From Osedax fenrisi (lineage: Eukaryota > Annelida > Polychaeta > Sabellida > Siboglinidae), in assembly GCA_964019155.1 (NCBI GenBank), contig OZ025242.1, positions 88,046,705 through 88,110,704 on the forward strand: a stretch of 64,000 bases of DNA, written 5' to 3'. A program made the position numbers and the translations under genes. Positions 1 through 11,576 of this stretch are shown here, one piece after another (position 1 is the first letter of the stretch; each line of letters opens with the position of its first letter). Below the pieces are notes generated by a model. That model ran no database searches. It was not told the DNA's origin and worked only from the letters and a program-made list of their open reading frames with translations.

Positions 1-389
1 AGTGTGATAATATATATTAATGTAATTAATTATTTATAAATAGTAGAATTTATACTAAATACTAAATAACAAGCTGAACTAGATCACTAGTAACCAATTT
101 AAACACTAATAAACATTATTAAACCTATTAAAAAAGTACCTTATAAAGTAGTGTAAAATATTAATTAACAAATATTACTATTAATTTAGGGATGCCACTA
201 TTCAAATTTACATCACCTAGCTACATATTAAAAACACTAGAATTGTACGATTTAATTTCATAATATTCTTCCCATAATTCACCTAATAATATGTAAATCC
301 GTCATACAGTCATATATACATATATTATTATATGTATATATTGGGAATAACATTAATGTTATTCCCAATTATAATTATAATTACAATTA

Positions 390-426
<37 letters not shown>

Positions 427-656
427 CTAAGCAATAATGATATTTAATATATAAAATATATCATGTTCTGATTTTTTATTTGCAGGTTATATACCATAAC
501 CGTATGGTTATATTATATAATATATATTATTTTAAATTGTTACAATTATTGAATAATTGTAATACTTTATAATAAAGTTTATTTATATGATAATGATTAT
601 CATAATCTCAATCATATAGAATATGACCGGTACTACATTATCATATACCATATATC

Positions 657-722
<66 letters not shown>

Positions 723-1339
723 TATATGATATAATATAGTTTATAAATATTTATTCATAGCATAACGTATGCACTATTTAAATTAAAATAATTTAAATAA
801 ATTTAAAATTGGTGATAAATGAGAATTATATTAAATTGTAACTGTATATTACCTTATATCACAATCAATATTCGCCAATTTTATTTTTTAAATTACTATA
901 TTAAATAATTATATTAAGAAATATGATAATAATATAATATATAAATATTATATATTATATAAAGGTTTATAAATATAAATTTTAATAATGAATTAGAGTT
1001 TATAATTTAGTTTATTATTAATTATATTATTAGGTCAATGCACACACTTTGAGGGGGATTTAAAATATGTGGGTCAATGGCATAGATTTAGAGTACCAGA
1101 TTTTGGTACTCTACATATATGGTCAATGATTAAAAACAAATTTATTATTTCCAGAAAATAGTAGATATTGATGTGTATAATAATAACAGATTTGTATTTT
1201 ATGTAAACTATAAATATATGCTATAAATGATAGCAGAGATATATAGCCTATAGGTATATAAATATATCCTATATATATAATATAAATCAGTGATGAGTAA
1301 ACTATTATAGTAATCCTAGTATTATAGAACTCTATAGTA

Positions 1340-1379
<40 letters not shown>

Positions 1380-1879
1380 TATAAATTGCAATTAAAAGTT
1401 TATTTTAAAAACCTTATAGAATTGTATTCTGTAGGTAAACTGAAAACTCCGGAATAAATTATATATTTTATATGGATTTCTATCAAAATATAGTATATAC
1501 ATTAGAGTGAACCCCACTCAATATATATATATATATATATATATATTAACTATAGTGATATGCATATATCCAATCTATGATATAATTGTATATATGTTCC
1601 ATTCGCAAATATCCTGCCTTGGATGTAGACTTCACAATATTTTCGAATAGGAATCATAAAATTATATTGGTTTACGTTTATAATATACTTTTAATAGTGT
1701 ATGATAAAATCCCATTAACATTATACACAGTGTATAGTATTCAATGTTCATAACACCCTTAACTTATAGAATGATATATGTAATGGTACTTGACATAATT
1801 AATAACTTATACTATATTTACTATAATAATTATAAGGGTTTTAGAGAAATATTTTTAACATTATTTAATAATTAAAAGG
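1..1879. other. AT-rich intergenic DNA with (TA)n tracts
   Basis: No coding signal beyond chance ORFs. It holds perfect (TA)n tracts at about 393-422, 660-718, 1343-1376 and 1521-1546, plus many short AT palindromes. I see nothing else here. Confidence 0.7.
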
Positions 1880-2190
1880 GCATTTACAATAGATGAATTA
1901 ATTAAAGCTACTAAAAGCATACAAAGGGAAAATCTGTTGGCTTAGATGAAATATCAACTGAAGTATGGAAACTAGATGAATTTCAAGAAATCTGACTGAA
2001 CGCGTGCAATAATTTATATTCTCAAGACTAATGGAATGAATGATGCTTATTCCTTTCTATAAAAAATAAGATTTTTATCAAATCTATCAAAAAGAATAAT
2101 CGGGGAATTACACTAATTATAATTGCAGCTAAGATATATATGATTCTCTTAAATAGGATAAGTTCAGATATATCGTTGATAAAGTAAAAC
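1880..2190 (+). pseudogene. Degraded non-LTR retrotransposon reverse transcriptase fragment
   Basis: Read on the plus strand with a frame change near 1926, the peptide pieces AFTIDELIKATKSIQ, GKSVGLDEISTEVWKLDEF, LNACNNLYSQD and RGITLIIIAAKIY are recognisable. They match the order GK-S-x-GLD-x-I-x-x-EVWK ... RGITL-x-S-x-AAK-x-Y of RT domains in LINE polymerases, upstream of the catalytic box. The frame is broken by several stops (TGA near 1991, TAA near 2030, TGA near 2040) and at least one indel. Only about 300 bp of the domain survives; neither the endonuclease nor the YxDD box is visible. It differs from the L2-like copies at 9.6-11.2 kb and 56.6-57.5 kb and looks much older. The clade is uncertain. 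Confidence 0.75.
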
Positions 2191-2365
2191 AATGGTTATA
2201 ATCACAAATTTGCATAAATAATTGGTAAAAATTGTACATAGTACAGATAGGAATTATAAATGTTTTTATAAATTATTTATAATATATATTAATCCATCTC
2301 ATTAAATAATGAATATTTGTTAATGAAATTAAGACTATCTTTATTATATATGTAGATATAACAAA

Positions 2366-2990
2366 ATGATCAGCATTCCTAACCACTATGAATAAATGAA
2401 TAATTTTGTTATCTAAAATTAATATAATTTATATTTTTACAAAGCTTTTTAACTCTTAAATTCTATTATATAACTTGTTTTTATAAAAGAAAAAATATTA
2501 TTTAATATATTTGATCAGCATTCCTAACCAATATGGGAATACATTAATAATTGCTTCATCTAAAATTAATATAATTTATATTATTAATTTCTAATCTATA
2601 ACTTGTATTTTAGTTTTTGCAAAAGAAAAAATATGATTTAATAATTTTATAAATCCTACATTATTTATTTATCATTAAATATAATTAAAATTATAAATAT
2701 TAAACCATTTAAATAATACATGTTTAATAATTTATTTTAACCATCAAGTTCATCTAAAATTAATATAATTTATAATTTTACAAAGCTTTTTAAATTATAT
2801 TCTATAACTTGTATCTTGGATTTTACAAATTTACAAAAAAAGTATAGCAACAAATATTATTTAATAATTTATATAAATTTATAAATCCTACTTTATTTAT
2901 TTATTATAAATATTATAAACACATTTAAATAATACATAATTTATTTTAAACAGCAAGTTCATATATAATATATACAATTTTTGTTAACAT
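2366..2990. repeat. Degenerate tandem repeat, ~150-200 bp units
   Basis: The phrase gatcagcattcctaacca recurs at about 2367 and 2513. The phrase atctaaaattaatataattt recurs at about 2411, 2559 and 2753, each time followed by an acaaagctttttaa/ataacttgta segment. A partial fourth unit ends near 2960. Units are diverged and contain deletions. Confidence 0.6.
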
Positions 2991-4149
2991 TAAGTACTAA
3001 CCTATATATATATATATAACTATTTTAATATATATTAATAAAAAGTACTAACCTATATATATATAACTATTATAATATATTATATATTTAATACAATATA
3101 AATAGAATTCATATTACAATTCATATGGAAAATTTACAATGATAAAATCTTTTTTTCTTTCTCTTTCCTTTAGTCATCAAGATCATCTTGATCTTGAAGA
3201 TGTATAACTATCCAGCTATAAAACAATAATAAATTAATGATGGATACATGTACAATACATTTAAAATTAAATATACTAAACTTGTATCAATTCTGTTTTA
3301 TCACTTTTATTTAGTTGTACACCAATGATACCTTTGCTATGAAACATTAACAAATGTATTATTTTATGAATAAAACTAATATAAATATATCATATTATAG
3401 AGTTTAATATTTATCTAAAATATATTTTATTGATAAATTTATATATTAAACATTAATCAGAAATGTATTTAAATATTAGTATATATGTATTATTTAGTGT
3501 ATTTATATTTGAAATTTAATAATTACCAAAATTAGATTTTCTGATTTGAATTATTAACCAGAAATATATTTGAATAATATATTAATAAACATAAATATGT
3601 GTAAAATAAGCTGTCATAATTATCAAAATCAGATTTTGATCATTTGTAATTGTATTTGAATAAAACATATACATATACATATTTGTATTTGACCAAATAC
3701 ATTTTTTAAATTAGTAATTTAATAATGATAAATATATGATCTTCTCTATTTGTATGTACTAATGTAAATAAATATATGTATTTTTGTTTTGATCTAAGGT
3801 TATATTTGATAAAATAAAAATAATTAGTAATTAAATAAAAATTTGTTATAAAGAATTTAATAGTTATATTTACTAGTGGGAATTTATCGAAAGTAAAAGT
3901 ATTCAAGGAAAAGTATAGTGTATACTATATTATTTTTATTCTTATTTTTAATTGAACCCATCCTTGATGAATACCTATCAAATTCACCTGATTATAGGTG
4001 TTTTAATCTTACTAACTTTCATTTAGTCCCATGTTTCATGAATCATAGGTGGATTTTCTCACTAGCTTCAAAACCAAATCATCTCAGGTCACATCTATCC
4101 ATGTCCAGTATTTCACCGGTGGGAGGACATCCACGGCTTGATATTACAC
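2991..4149. other. AT-rich DNA, no gene identified
   Basis: It contains (TA)n blocks near 3005 and 3055 and a small inverted motif around 3180 (gatcatcttgatc). A 90-codon ORF on the plus strand (3918-4190) has no recognisable domain, and I do not call it a gene. Confidence 0.5.
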
Positions 4150-5345
4150 TAAGTTTTTTTCTCTGTCTTCAACTATATAATAGTGAGTGATATTAATTAA
4201 TATATATTTCATATCGTGACTGATAGTTTGATCTATACCAAAATATTAGAATTAAAGTGATGAATTTAAACCAAATAAAATAACCAGCATAAATCTACAT
4301 TTATTTAGCTATAGTAGGGCATGTGGATGTAGATGAAATATGGTTTTTTTGAACACAAAATTAAATGACATGTATATATATTTATATACATATACTAACT
4401 TTACTTACCAGGTAGAGCTTTATCGGTACTCCAGGGAATGCGTGCTCAGATTATTTCTATCGCTCATTACACAGTAGGTCTCCTGACTGTATATGCATCG
4501 CCCATCAACTTTTGTATATAGTTCTTTATTAGACAAGTGACGTAAATCATGCGATGAAATCCAGATAAGAACATCTCTCACAAGTTTCTCCTTATTGTTT
4601 CAACAGTGTCCTAAAAATTCCATATAGACAAATATATTAATGTATTGGGATAGATAAGTTAAATTGATATATTATAAATAGAATTAGTTATTGATCAATA
4701 TTATTCATACATTAATGTGTATAACAAATTATTACACATATAATAAAAACAACTATTAATTATTATGTAATCATAGTAAATATATTTAGCTACACCTATA
4801 CTGTATATGATATATATATCAATCAATGTATTGTTCAAAAATCTACACATGTACTACCCACCGCACATTAACTAGCTAATATTTAGATCGACTTTTGTAA
4901 ATAATAGTATTCAAATATGCTAGCATAACAGTAATTATATAAAATTTATGAGAAATTAATACTCACAATTTTAGTAAAATAGAAGTTATTAAATCTTGTT
5001 ATAATTATGTTATAACATATCATATAAATAGTATTTATTAGTTATTTTAAATTATATATAATATATTTAGACACTTTTATAGATAATAAGTCAATACTTA
5101 TGTAGGTTCAAAAATAATTAATTAATATAGCATTTTTGACTTTAAAATTACAATAAATTATTAGCTAAACATTATTTATAATATAAATTATAGCTCGCTA
5201 AACTTGTAATATAATAAATATGGTACGTATATTTATAATATATAATTATATATATTTATAAGTAACAAAATAATATTATATATGTAAATCAGGCATTAAA
5301 TGAATTATTTATTAAGTTGATATTGAATATTATTAATTGACAAAT
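4150..5345. repeat. Direct duplication, copy A (~1.2 kb)
   Basis: It aligns with 5420-6845. Shared anchors in the same order include tatagtagggca-gtggatgtag (4311 / 5571), tactaactttacttac (4393 / 5652), tcggtactccaggga (4424 / 5682), catctctcac-agtttctcc (4572 / 5791), tgtattgggatagataag (4639 / 5870) and gcatttttgactttaaaatt (5130 / 6564). The two copies have diverged by point changes and indels. Confidence 0.8.
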
Positions 5346-5419
5346 TATTTTGAAAATACTATTTTTAATAAATATACCATTTTGATGATTTAAAAACAAT
5401 AATTTTTATAAAACATTCG

Positions 5420-6003
5420 TTGACTTTACACTATATAATAGTTAGTTATATTATTAATATAGATTTCATATAGAAAGTTTGAGCTATACAAAAATATTAG
5501 ATAATAAATACGATTTAATAGTGATATGTATTGAACCAAATAAAGTAAGCGGCATAAATTTATTTAGGTATAGTAGGGCAGGTGGATGTAGATGCAATAT
5601 GAATTTTTGAACGCAAAATTACAGGATATGTATATATATTTATATACATATACTAACTTTACTTACAAGGTTGAGATTTATCGGTACTCCAGGGAACGCG
5701 TTTTCAGATCATTTCTCCCGCTCACCATATTTGTATTTAGTTCTTTATTGCACACCAGGACGCGAGCATCACTTGTGCGATGATATCCAGATAAGAACAT
5801 CTCTCACCAGTTTCTCCTTATTGTTTCAACAGTTTCCTAAAAATCCCATATAAAGACAAATATATTAATGTATTGGGATAGATAAGTTAAATTGGTATAT
5901 TATAAATAGAATTAGTTATTGATCAATATGATTCATACATTAATTTGTATAACAAATTATTACATTTATAATAAAAATAAATCCCGATTATTATGTAATC
6001 ATA

Positions 6004-6037
<34 letters not shown>

Positions 6038-6845
6038 GGTATATGATATACATATCAATCATCCCTAACAAAGCGCCCTTTTTTTGATTACGATATATGA
6101 GATCAAATTCAAAATACTCTTTTTATAATTTGACTAGTGTACATGATAAAATTATATTGAAAATGCACATGTAGTATATATTATTAGATATATATAAATT
6201 AGCTTTTATTATAAATTTGATTTAGGCGTAATCATAATCGTAATCAAAACAAAATGGGAGCCATATTAAATTTTCTCAAAAATAAATGATTACAAATAAT
6301 TATCTAAACATTAATTATTTACTCACTAATTTAGTGTATATATATATGTGTGTGGGTAAATTTAGCATTACATACATGATTTATTAAGTTTATATACAAT
6401 ATTATTTATTGAAAATAGTTTATTTTTTAAAAATATATTGATAGCACATGTTTTAAATTTTTATATAAAAGATTTACTTATTAGATTAATATATATAATA
6501 TATGTATACACTTTTATAGATAATACCAATACTTAAGTAAGTTCAACAATAATTAATTAATATAGCATTTTTGACTTTAAAATTACAATAAATTATTATC
6601 TAAAAATTATTTATACTATAACTTATAGCTCGCTAAACATGTAATATTATATTACATATAGTAAATATAGTACGTATATTTATGATATACAATTATTATA
6701 ATTATTATTTAATAACATAATATATAATAACATTATAATAACTTATTATATATATATTTATAAGTAAAAATAATAATATTATATATGTAAATAAGATATT
6801 AAATAAATGATTTATTAAGTTGATATTGAATATTATTAATTGACA
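5420..6845. repeat. Direct duplication, copy B (~1.4 kb)
   Basis: Partner of 4150-5345. It is longer because of a (TA)n expansion at 6006-6035 and an extra ~270 bp (about 6055-6330). The extra part is bounded by ttgattacgatatatga (6084) and its approximate inverse tcataatcgtaatcaa (6231). This suggests a small insertion into copy B, possibly a MITE. The termini are not sharp enough to define one. Confidence 0.7.
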
Positions 6846-6937
6846 AATTATTTTTCAAATAAATTTAATGTGACATTAATAAATCTATCATTTTGAAAAT
6901 CATTTTCAAACAATAATTGAGATAAAACATTTTTTCA

Positions 6938-7340
6938 ATATTTATGTAAATTTGTGTAGTATTTTATGAAGTTATTATAAAGTATATACAATATATTTAT
7001 GGGCACTTTTATAGATAACACTTTGGTTGATAACGTTCAATGGTACGTCCTAAAATTATTTTTCTAAAATATATATTTAAAAAAATCACATTTGTAAAAT
7101 TATACTAAATTGTGATAAAATTCTTTACAATCTACAATTTATTTATATGATTATCATATACATAAATTGTAAATCATAATGATATCTATTAAAGTATTAT
7201 TAATTGTAATTATTATATATTTTAGATTTAAAATCTAATTTGCCACCATTTAAATGTCAATATTTATTTAAAATTGTGTAGTATTTTATGAAGTTATTAT
7301 AAAGTATATACAATATAATTATGGGCACTTTTATAGATAA
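6938..7340. repeat. Short direct repeat pair
   Basis: About 80 bp at 6938-7017 (from gtgtagtattttatgaagtt to gggcacttttatagata) recurs almost unchanged at 7260-7340. Confidence 0.7.
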
Positions 7341-7532
7341 AACGTTCATAATTAGTTACATTGTAAAATTATTTTCCTACAATAATCATTGTTAGCGTAC
7401 TCATAATGTTAATAACACACATGTTTTCATACCTGTTTCGGGAGAATTCAGAGCAAGGAAGGGCAGATAATCCAAGCTTGACGCTGATTGGACATATAAA
7501 TGGATATTTACATTTTAAGGGTACAGTTCAAT

Positions 7533-7617
7533 CAAGGACATGTTTTAATGTCCTTGGTTCAATTATAAAAATTGTTTAATAAATAAGTGTTTTATGATCA
7601 AAATAAAACACTTATTT
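7533..7617. repeat. Two adjacent hairpins
   Basis: The first is caaggaca/tgtccttg with an 8-nt loop (7533-7556). The second is aaataagtgtttta/taaaacacttattt, 14-bp perfect arms at 7581-7617. Neither is followed by a convincing T tract, and no gene lies nearby. They may be remnants of transposon ends. Confidence 0.6.
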
Positions 7618-7920
7618 ATGATATAAACCGTGTAATATATTGTATCCACCAAGGAAAAATAAAATCTGTAAAATAATCCATTTTTGAATATCGCATCCCT
7701 TTTAAAAATAGTTTAATCCATACAATATTTATAAAATTAATATTTCTAATACCATTAAACATTTAAGTGAATATACTTATAAATTAGTTATATTACAATT
7801 TTATTTTCGATAAAATAATATATTAAATATATAAAAATTTATATTAAGTTAAAAGTTATAATTGATTATGATAATATAATACAATAATAGAAATCAAAAT
7901 GTTTACATTAATGTCAGCAT

Positions 7921-8046
7921 AATAGCAACATAATAGCAGCATAATAAACTTTTAAAATTAATAGCAGCATAATAATAGCATAATAGACTTTAAATAGCAA
8001 CATTACAGCAGCATAATAGCAACATAATAGACATTTAATAGCAACA
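7921..8046. repeat. Left long inverted repeat (AATAGCAACATAATAGCAGC family)
   Basis: This ~126-bp stretch is nearly identical to the reverse complement of 11229-11371, including the phrase taataaacttttaaaatta. The pair flanks the hAT element and LINE fragment between them. A further partial copy lies at 44640-44720. Confidence 0.85.
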
Positions 8047-8740
8047 TAAAGTAGCACAATTGTGCTATAGCATATATAGCATATAGTCAGAGCTGGGCAG
8101 TATCGCCGATACAGTATCTATTAAGGCAAAAATCAGTATCGTAGATATATTTGTATTTGTATTTGTATCTATTATAAAAATTACAAAAGTATTTGTAATC
8201 GTATCTTTTAGTCATAAATAGTATCTACGATATGTATATATTAAGACAATTATTTAAACAGATACATTTTATTAAATAATATATTATTTGGTCATTATAT
8301 TTATTTTATATCAATATTGTATAATATCATTTTATAAATTAATTGTAATATATATATACATTATATATATAGTTTTTAATTAAATATCTTTTGTAAATAT
8401 TGAAATTAATTCATTGTAAAAATTATGATATATCAATTATATTGATTTATTCTCAAAAACCATTATATACATTTATTGAAAACAAAGAAATTATTTTGAT
8501 AATATATTTTATATAATAATTTATTTATAATTCAAAATTATATATTATATAGAAAGATAAAATCATTTTAATAAATATGATAATTCTAAATAATAATAAT
8601 TAATAATATATTAATAATTTATTTGTTATATATTTGATAATTTACTATATTCATGTTTATGTTTCGAAAGTAAAGTTCGCTGATTATTTTTAGTTGAAAA
8701 ATAGTATATTGTAATAATGTATATTTCTCTATAGTCTGTA

Positions 8741-8890
8741 ATGGCTCATAGTATAATTTCAGATGAAATAAACACTAGTACACTAAAATATTCATGGTGG
8801 GCATCATTAAATGTCAATAAATATCAACAAATGTATTCTATATCATCTACTGAAGAACACGTTATAAGGTGTAAATATGTAATATGTCAT
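8741..8890 (+). pseudogene. Possible N-terminal remnant of a hAT transposase
   Basis: An ATG-initiated frame inside the hAT element begins MAHSIISDEINTS and continues through KYSWWASLN and EEHVIRCKYVIC before running into the CCGGAAA/GGTATCCC repeat cluster at ~8890. The W...Y...C-x-x-x-C arrangement is reminiscent of a BED-like zinc finger at the start of hAT transposases, but it is too short to be sure. If so, the cluster interrupted the transposase gene. It could also be a chance ORF. Confidence 0.35.
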
Positions 8891-9324
8891 TTTAAAGGAG
8901 GTATCCCACTATCCCTAGTAGCTATAGCAGTATTTCCGGAAATAATGTCCTGACATATTTTTAGGAAGTTATTTTCTAGCAAGTTAACTACAATTTTAGT
9001 GAGTTACCCTCTTACTTTCCGGAAAAATAGTAACTTTAAAGGGGGTATCCCAATACAAATTGCTATAAAATCACTTTCTATAAAACATTTCCGGACATTA
9101 TTTCCGTATAAATGGGGTATCCCACTACAAGATTTTCCGGCAACTTACCGGAAATATTGTAACTTTAAAACCATTTTTTATCAAGTTGTAATGGGATACC
9201 CTATAAAGTTATTATATTTTAGGCAAGTTGACGGAAAGTAAGGGGGTTTCCCAGTACAATTACAGTTAACTTTATAGAAAATAGTTTTAAAGTTAAAATA
9301 CTTGTAGTGGGATACCCCCTTAAT
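8890..9324. repeat. GGGGTATCCCACTACAAG / TTTCCGGAAA repeat cluster nested in the hAT element
   Basis: Plus-sense copies of the motif occur near 8896, 9041, 9115 and 9242. Inverted copies occur near 9190 (aatgggataccct) and 9305 (gtagtgggatacccc). The outermost pair is inverted, so the cluster may itself be a small inserted element. TTTCCGGAAA-like motifs lie between them. The same pair of motifs recurs at about 54390-54430, so it is a dispersed family. Confidence 0.7.
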
Positions 9325-9604
9325 GTTCCTTGATATGTACTTTCAAATCAACATCGATGAATATATATATATATAAATATAATGTATACCTATATACATT
9401 GTATATAATTATAATGTATTTGTATCTACTAAGATGTATCTACTAAGAAAATTATGTATTTGTAATTGTATCTATAGAGTATACTATGATTTTTTTTAAA
9501 GTAATTGTAGTAGTATCTATTATAATAAAAAAGTGTGTAATTATAATTGTATCTATTATACATTTTTTGAGTATCGTGCCAGCTCTGCATATAGTATACT
9601 ATTA

Positions 9605-11230
9605 TGTTACTTTACTTACTTTTTACTTTTTTTGGTTTATGGACTGCAAGTACGTGAGCAATCGGCCGTCCGTGGGAGGAACATTATTGAGTGGGAGGGA
9701 AGGCAAGGGAGAAGTAATGAGTCTCGAAGTGGCGTTTAAAGGAGGGAGTTGATGAGTTTATTCGTAGGTGTTTGGGTAGGGAGTTCCAGTGGTAAGGGGC
9801 AGAGAGGGCAAAGGAGCGTATATTTGAAGAATGGAGTTTGTATAAATGGAGAGTGGTAAGGATAAAGGTGTTGGAGTGTAGTAATTGGTGTTTGTAGATG
9901 TAGGAGGGAGGCAAGGTAGTCAGGGGAATTGTGGTGAATAGCTTTGTGGATGGTTAGGGAGAGTTTGTACTTTATACGATAGGGGACTGGCAGCCAGTGT
10001 AGTTGTTTTAGGAGTGGAGTAATGGAGTCAGGGTAATGTCGGGGAAGTAAATGGACGCAGCGAACTACAGCGTTTTGGAGTCTCTGTAGTTTGATGAGTT
10101 TGTAGTCCGGGAGGTTAAATAGTAGGGAGTTGCAATAGTCGGATAGGGGTGGATGAGGAAATGGTAATAGCGATGGGGAGGGGAATGGATCGTCGGATTA
10201 AGTGGAGGCAGTGTAGGTGGTAGTGGATGGATGTATGCATGTGTATAATATGATATTCAAGGGAAAGGGTGGTATCAATATGGAAGCCAAGGTTTCGGAC
10301 GTGTTGAGAGTAGGGGAGTGTGGTATTGTCGAGTGAGATGGGGGTGGTTCAGGGAGGGTGGAGGAACGTTGTGGTAAGTGGAGAAAAATAGCTTCCGTTT
10401 TAGTGGGGTTAAGTTTTAGGGAGTTTGAGATAAGACATTGGTGTATGGACTTGCAAGTCCATACACCAATGATACACGAGGAGAGTCGTTCACGGGCATA
10501 AGTAGGGGAGTCTGCGCAGTTTAGATATAGTTGAAGGTCGTCAGCGTAAGTATGGAAGGAGATGTCGGGGTGGTCAGTGAAGATGTCAAACATGTGGAGG
10601 AGATAATTATTGAAGAGGACTGGGCCGAGGACAGAGCCCTGGGGGACACCATGAGTTATGGAGCGGTAGGGGGACGAGTGTGTCTTAATCCTGTCTGAGG
10701 AAGAGCGGTTGGTAATGTAGGAGGTGAACCAGTTGAGGGCAATGCCTTTGTTGCCGATGGCGGAGAGTCTGTGTATGATGACATTGTGATCAAGGATGTC
10801 GAAAGTGAGGACATATCAAGGAGGACGAGTATGGTGCCATGGTTGTTGTTCAGGCCAGAGAGTAGGTCGGAGGTTATGAGGGTTAGGGCGGATTCAGTAG
10901 ATTTGTGGGGGAGGTAGGCGCTTTGGAATATGTTAAGGATATTGTTGGCTGTAAGGTAGGTGATGAGTTGGGAGGATACAACACGTTCGAGGACTTTGGA
11001 ATGGATTGAGAGGTTGGAGATAGGTCGGTAGTTAGAGGAATTCAAGGAGTCAAGATTAGGCTTTTTAAGGATGGGGGAGATGGCATCTACTTTGAAATCA
11101 GGAGGGACGGAGCCGGATGAAAGTGAAGTGCAGGTGATTTTGTGGAGGGGTGAAGCAACGGTGTGGGTATAAGTAGGGGAAGAGGATCAAGGTATGAGGT
11201 TGAGATGGTGGAATTAAGGAGAGAGATTTT
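9605..11230 (-). pseudogene. L2-like LINE, 5'-truncated reverse transcriptase
   Basis: Minus-strand reading gives RT motifs in order. SSNYRPISNLSIHSKVLERV is at about 11040-10980, FQSAYLPHKSTESAL follows, then LLDMS at ~10810. HGVPQGSVLGPVLF is around 10620-10660 and YADD, the catalytic box, is at 10537-10548. SNSLKLNPTKTEAIFLH is near 10410, and the terminal SAPYHWNSLPKHLR...SSTPSFKRH lies at 9700-9810. This order and wording fit the L2 group of non-LTR retrotransposons. The frame is broken at least near 10800 (AFD region) and between 10600 and 9915. No endonuclease is present, so the copy is 5'-truncated at the right-hand inverted repeat (~11230). The 3' end abuts the hAT target duplication. 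It is more GC-rich than its surroundings, so probably younger than most of the window. Confidence 0.88.
10436..10471. repeat. Perfect 36-bp palindrome inside the LINE RT
   Basis: Two 18-bp arms with no spacer: cattggtgtatggacttg followed by its exact reverse complement. It lies between the YADD box and the KLNPTKTE motif and still encodes residues (VWTCKSIHQ) without a stop. Confidence 0.9.
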
Positions 11231-11490
11231 GTTGCCATTAAATTTCTATTATGCTGCTATTCATTTGCCATGCTATTATGCTGCTGTTATGTTGCTATTT
11301 AAAGTCTATTATGCTATTATTATGCTGCTATTAATTTTAAAAGTTTATTATACTGCTATTATGTTGCTATTATTATAATAGCCTCATAATATACTTTAAA
11401 TAGAAACATAACAGCAACATAATAGCATGACAAATTAATAGCAGCATAATAGACATTTAATGGCGACATAATAGTAGTATAATGTAAACA
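11229..11490. repeat. Right long inverted repeat followed by its own inverted copy (foldback)
   Basis: 11229-11371 is the inverse of 7921-8046. Its first ~72 bp (11232-11303) are then repeated inverted at 11391-11464 (tttaaatagaaacataacagc and so on). A ~90-bp loop separates these arms. The same GCATAATAG vocabulary is used throughout. Confidence 0.82.
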
Positions 11491-11548
11491 TTTGAAGCTA
11501 TTAAATATGCTGTTACGCTGTTATTATGAGACTATTACTGTTTGCTAG

Positions 11549-11570
11549 GATAGAATAATATTATTCTATC
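11549..11570. repeat. Perfect 22-bp palindrome
   Basis: gatagaataat / attattctatc with no spacer, immediately before the 51-bp minisatellite. Confidence 0.85.
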
Positions 11571-11576
11571 ACAACC

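Larger units (their letters stand above)
8088..9587. mobile_element. Non-autonomous hAT-type transposon, 1500 bp
   Basis: The left end CAGAGCTGGGCAGTATCG and the right end (reverse complement CAGAGCTGGCACGATAC) are imperfect terminal inverted repeats of the style typical of hAT elements. The 8 bases outside each end are identical: catatagt at 8080-8087 and at 9588-9595. This is a textbook 8-bp hAT target-site duplication. Subterminal regions (8100-8240 and 9400-9570) are packed with tttgtatctatta-type repeats on both strands. The interior carries a broken N-terminal ORF (8741) and a second repeat cluster (8890-9324). There is no DDE core or C-terminal dimerisation domain, so it cannot be autonomous. 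Confidence 0.92.

Noticed and set aside
3918..4190. 90-codon ORF with a hydrophobic start
   Set aside because: No recognisable domain; the hydrophobic start comes from T-rich DNA; not conserved in the duplicated copy.
5592..5853. Two overlapping ORFs in copy B of the 1.2-kb duplication
   Set aside because: The equivalent frames are broken in copy A, so no sign of protein-level constraint.
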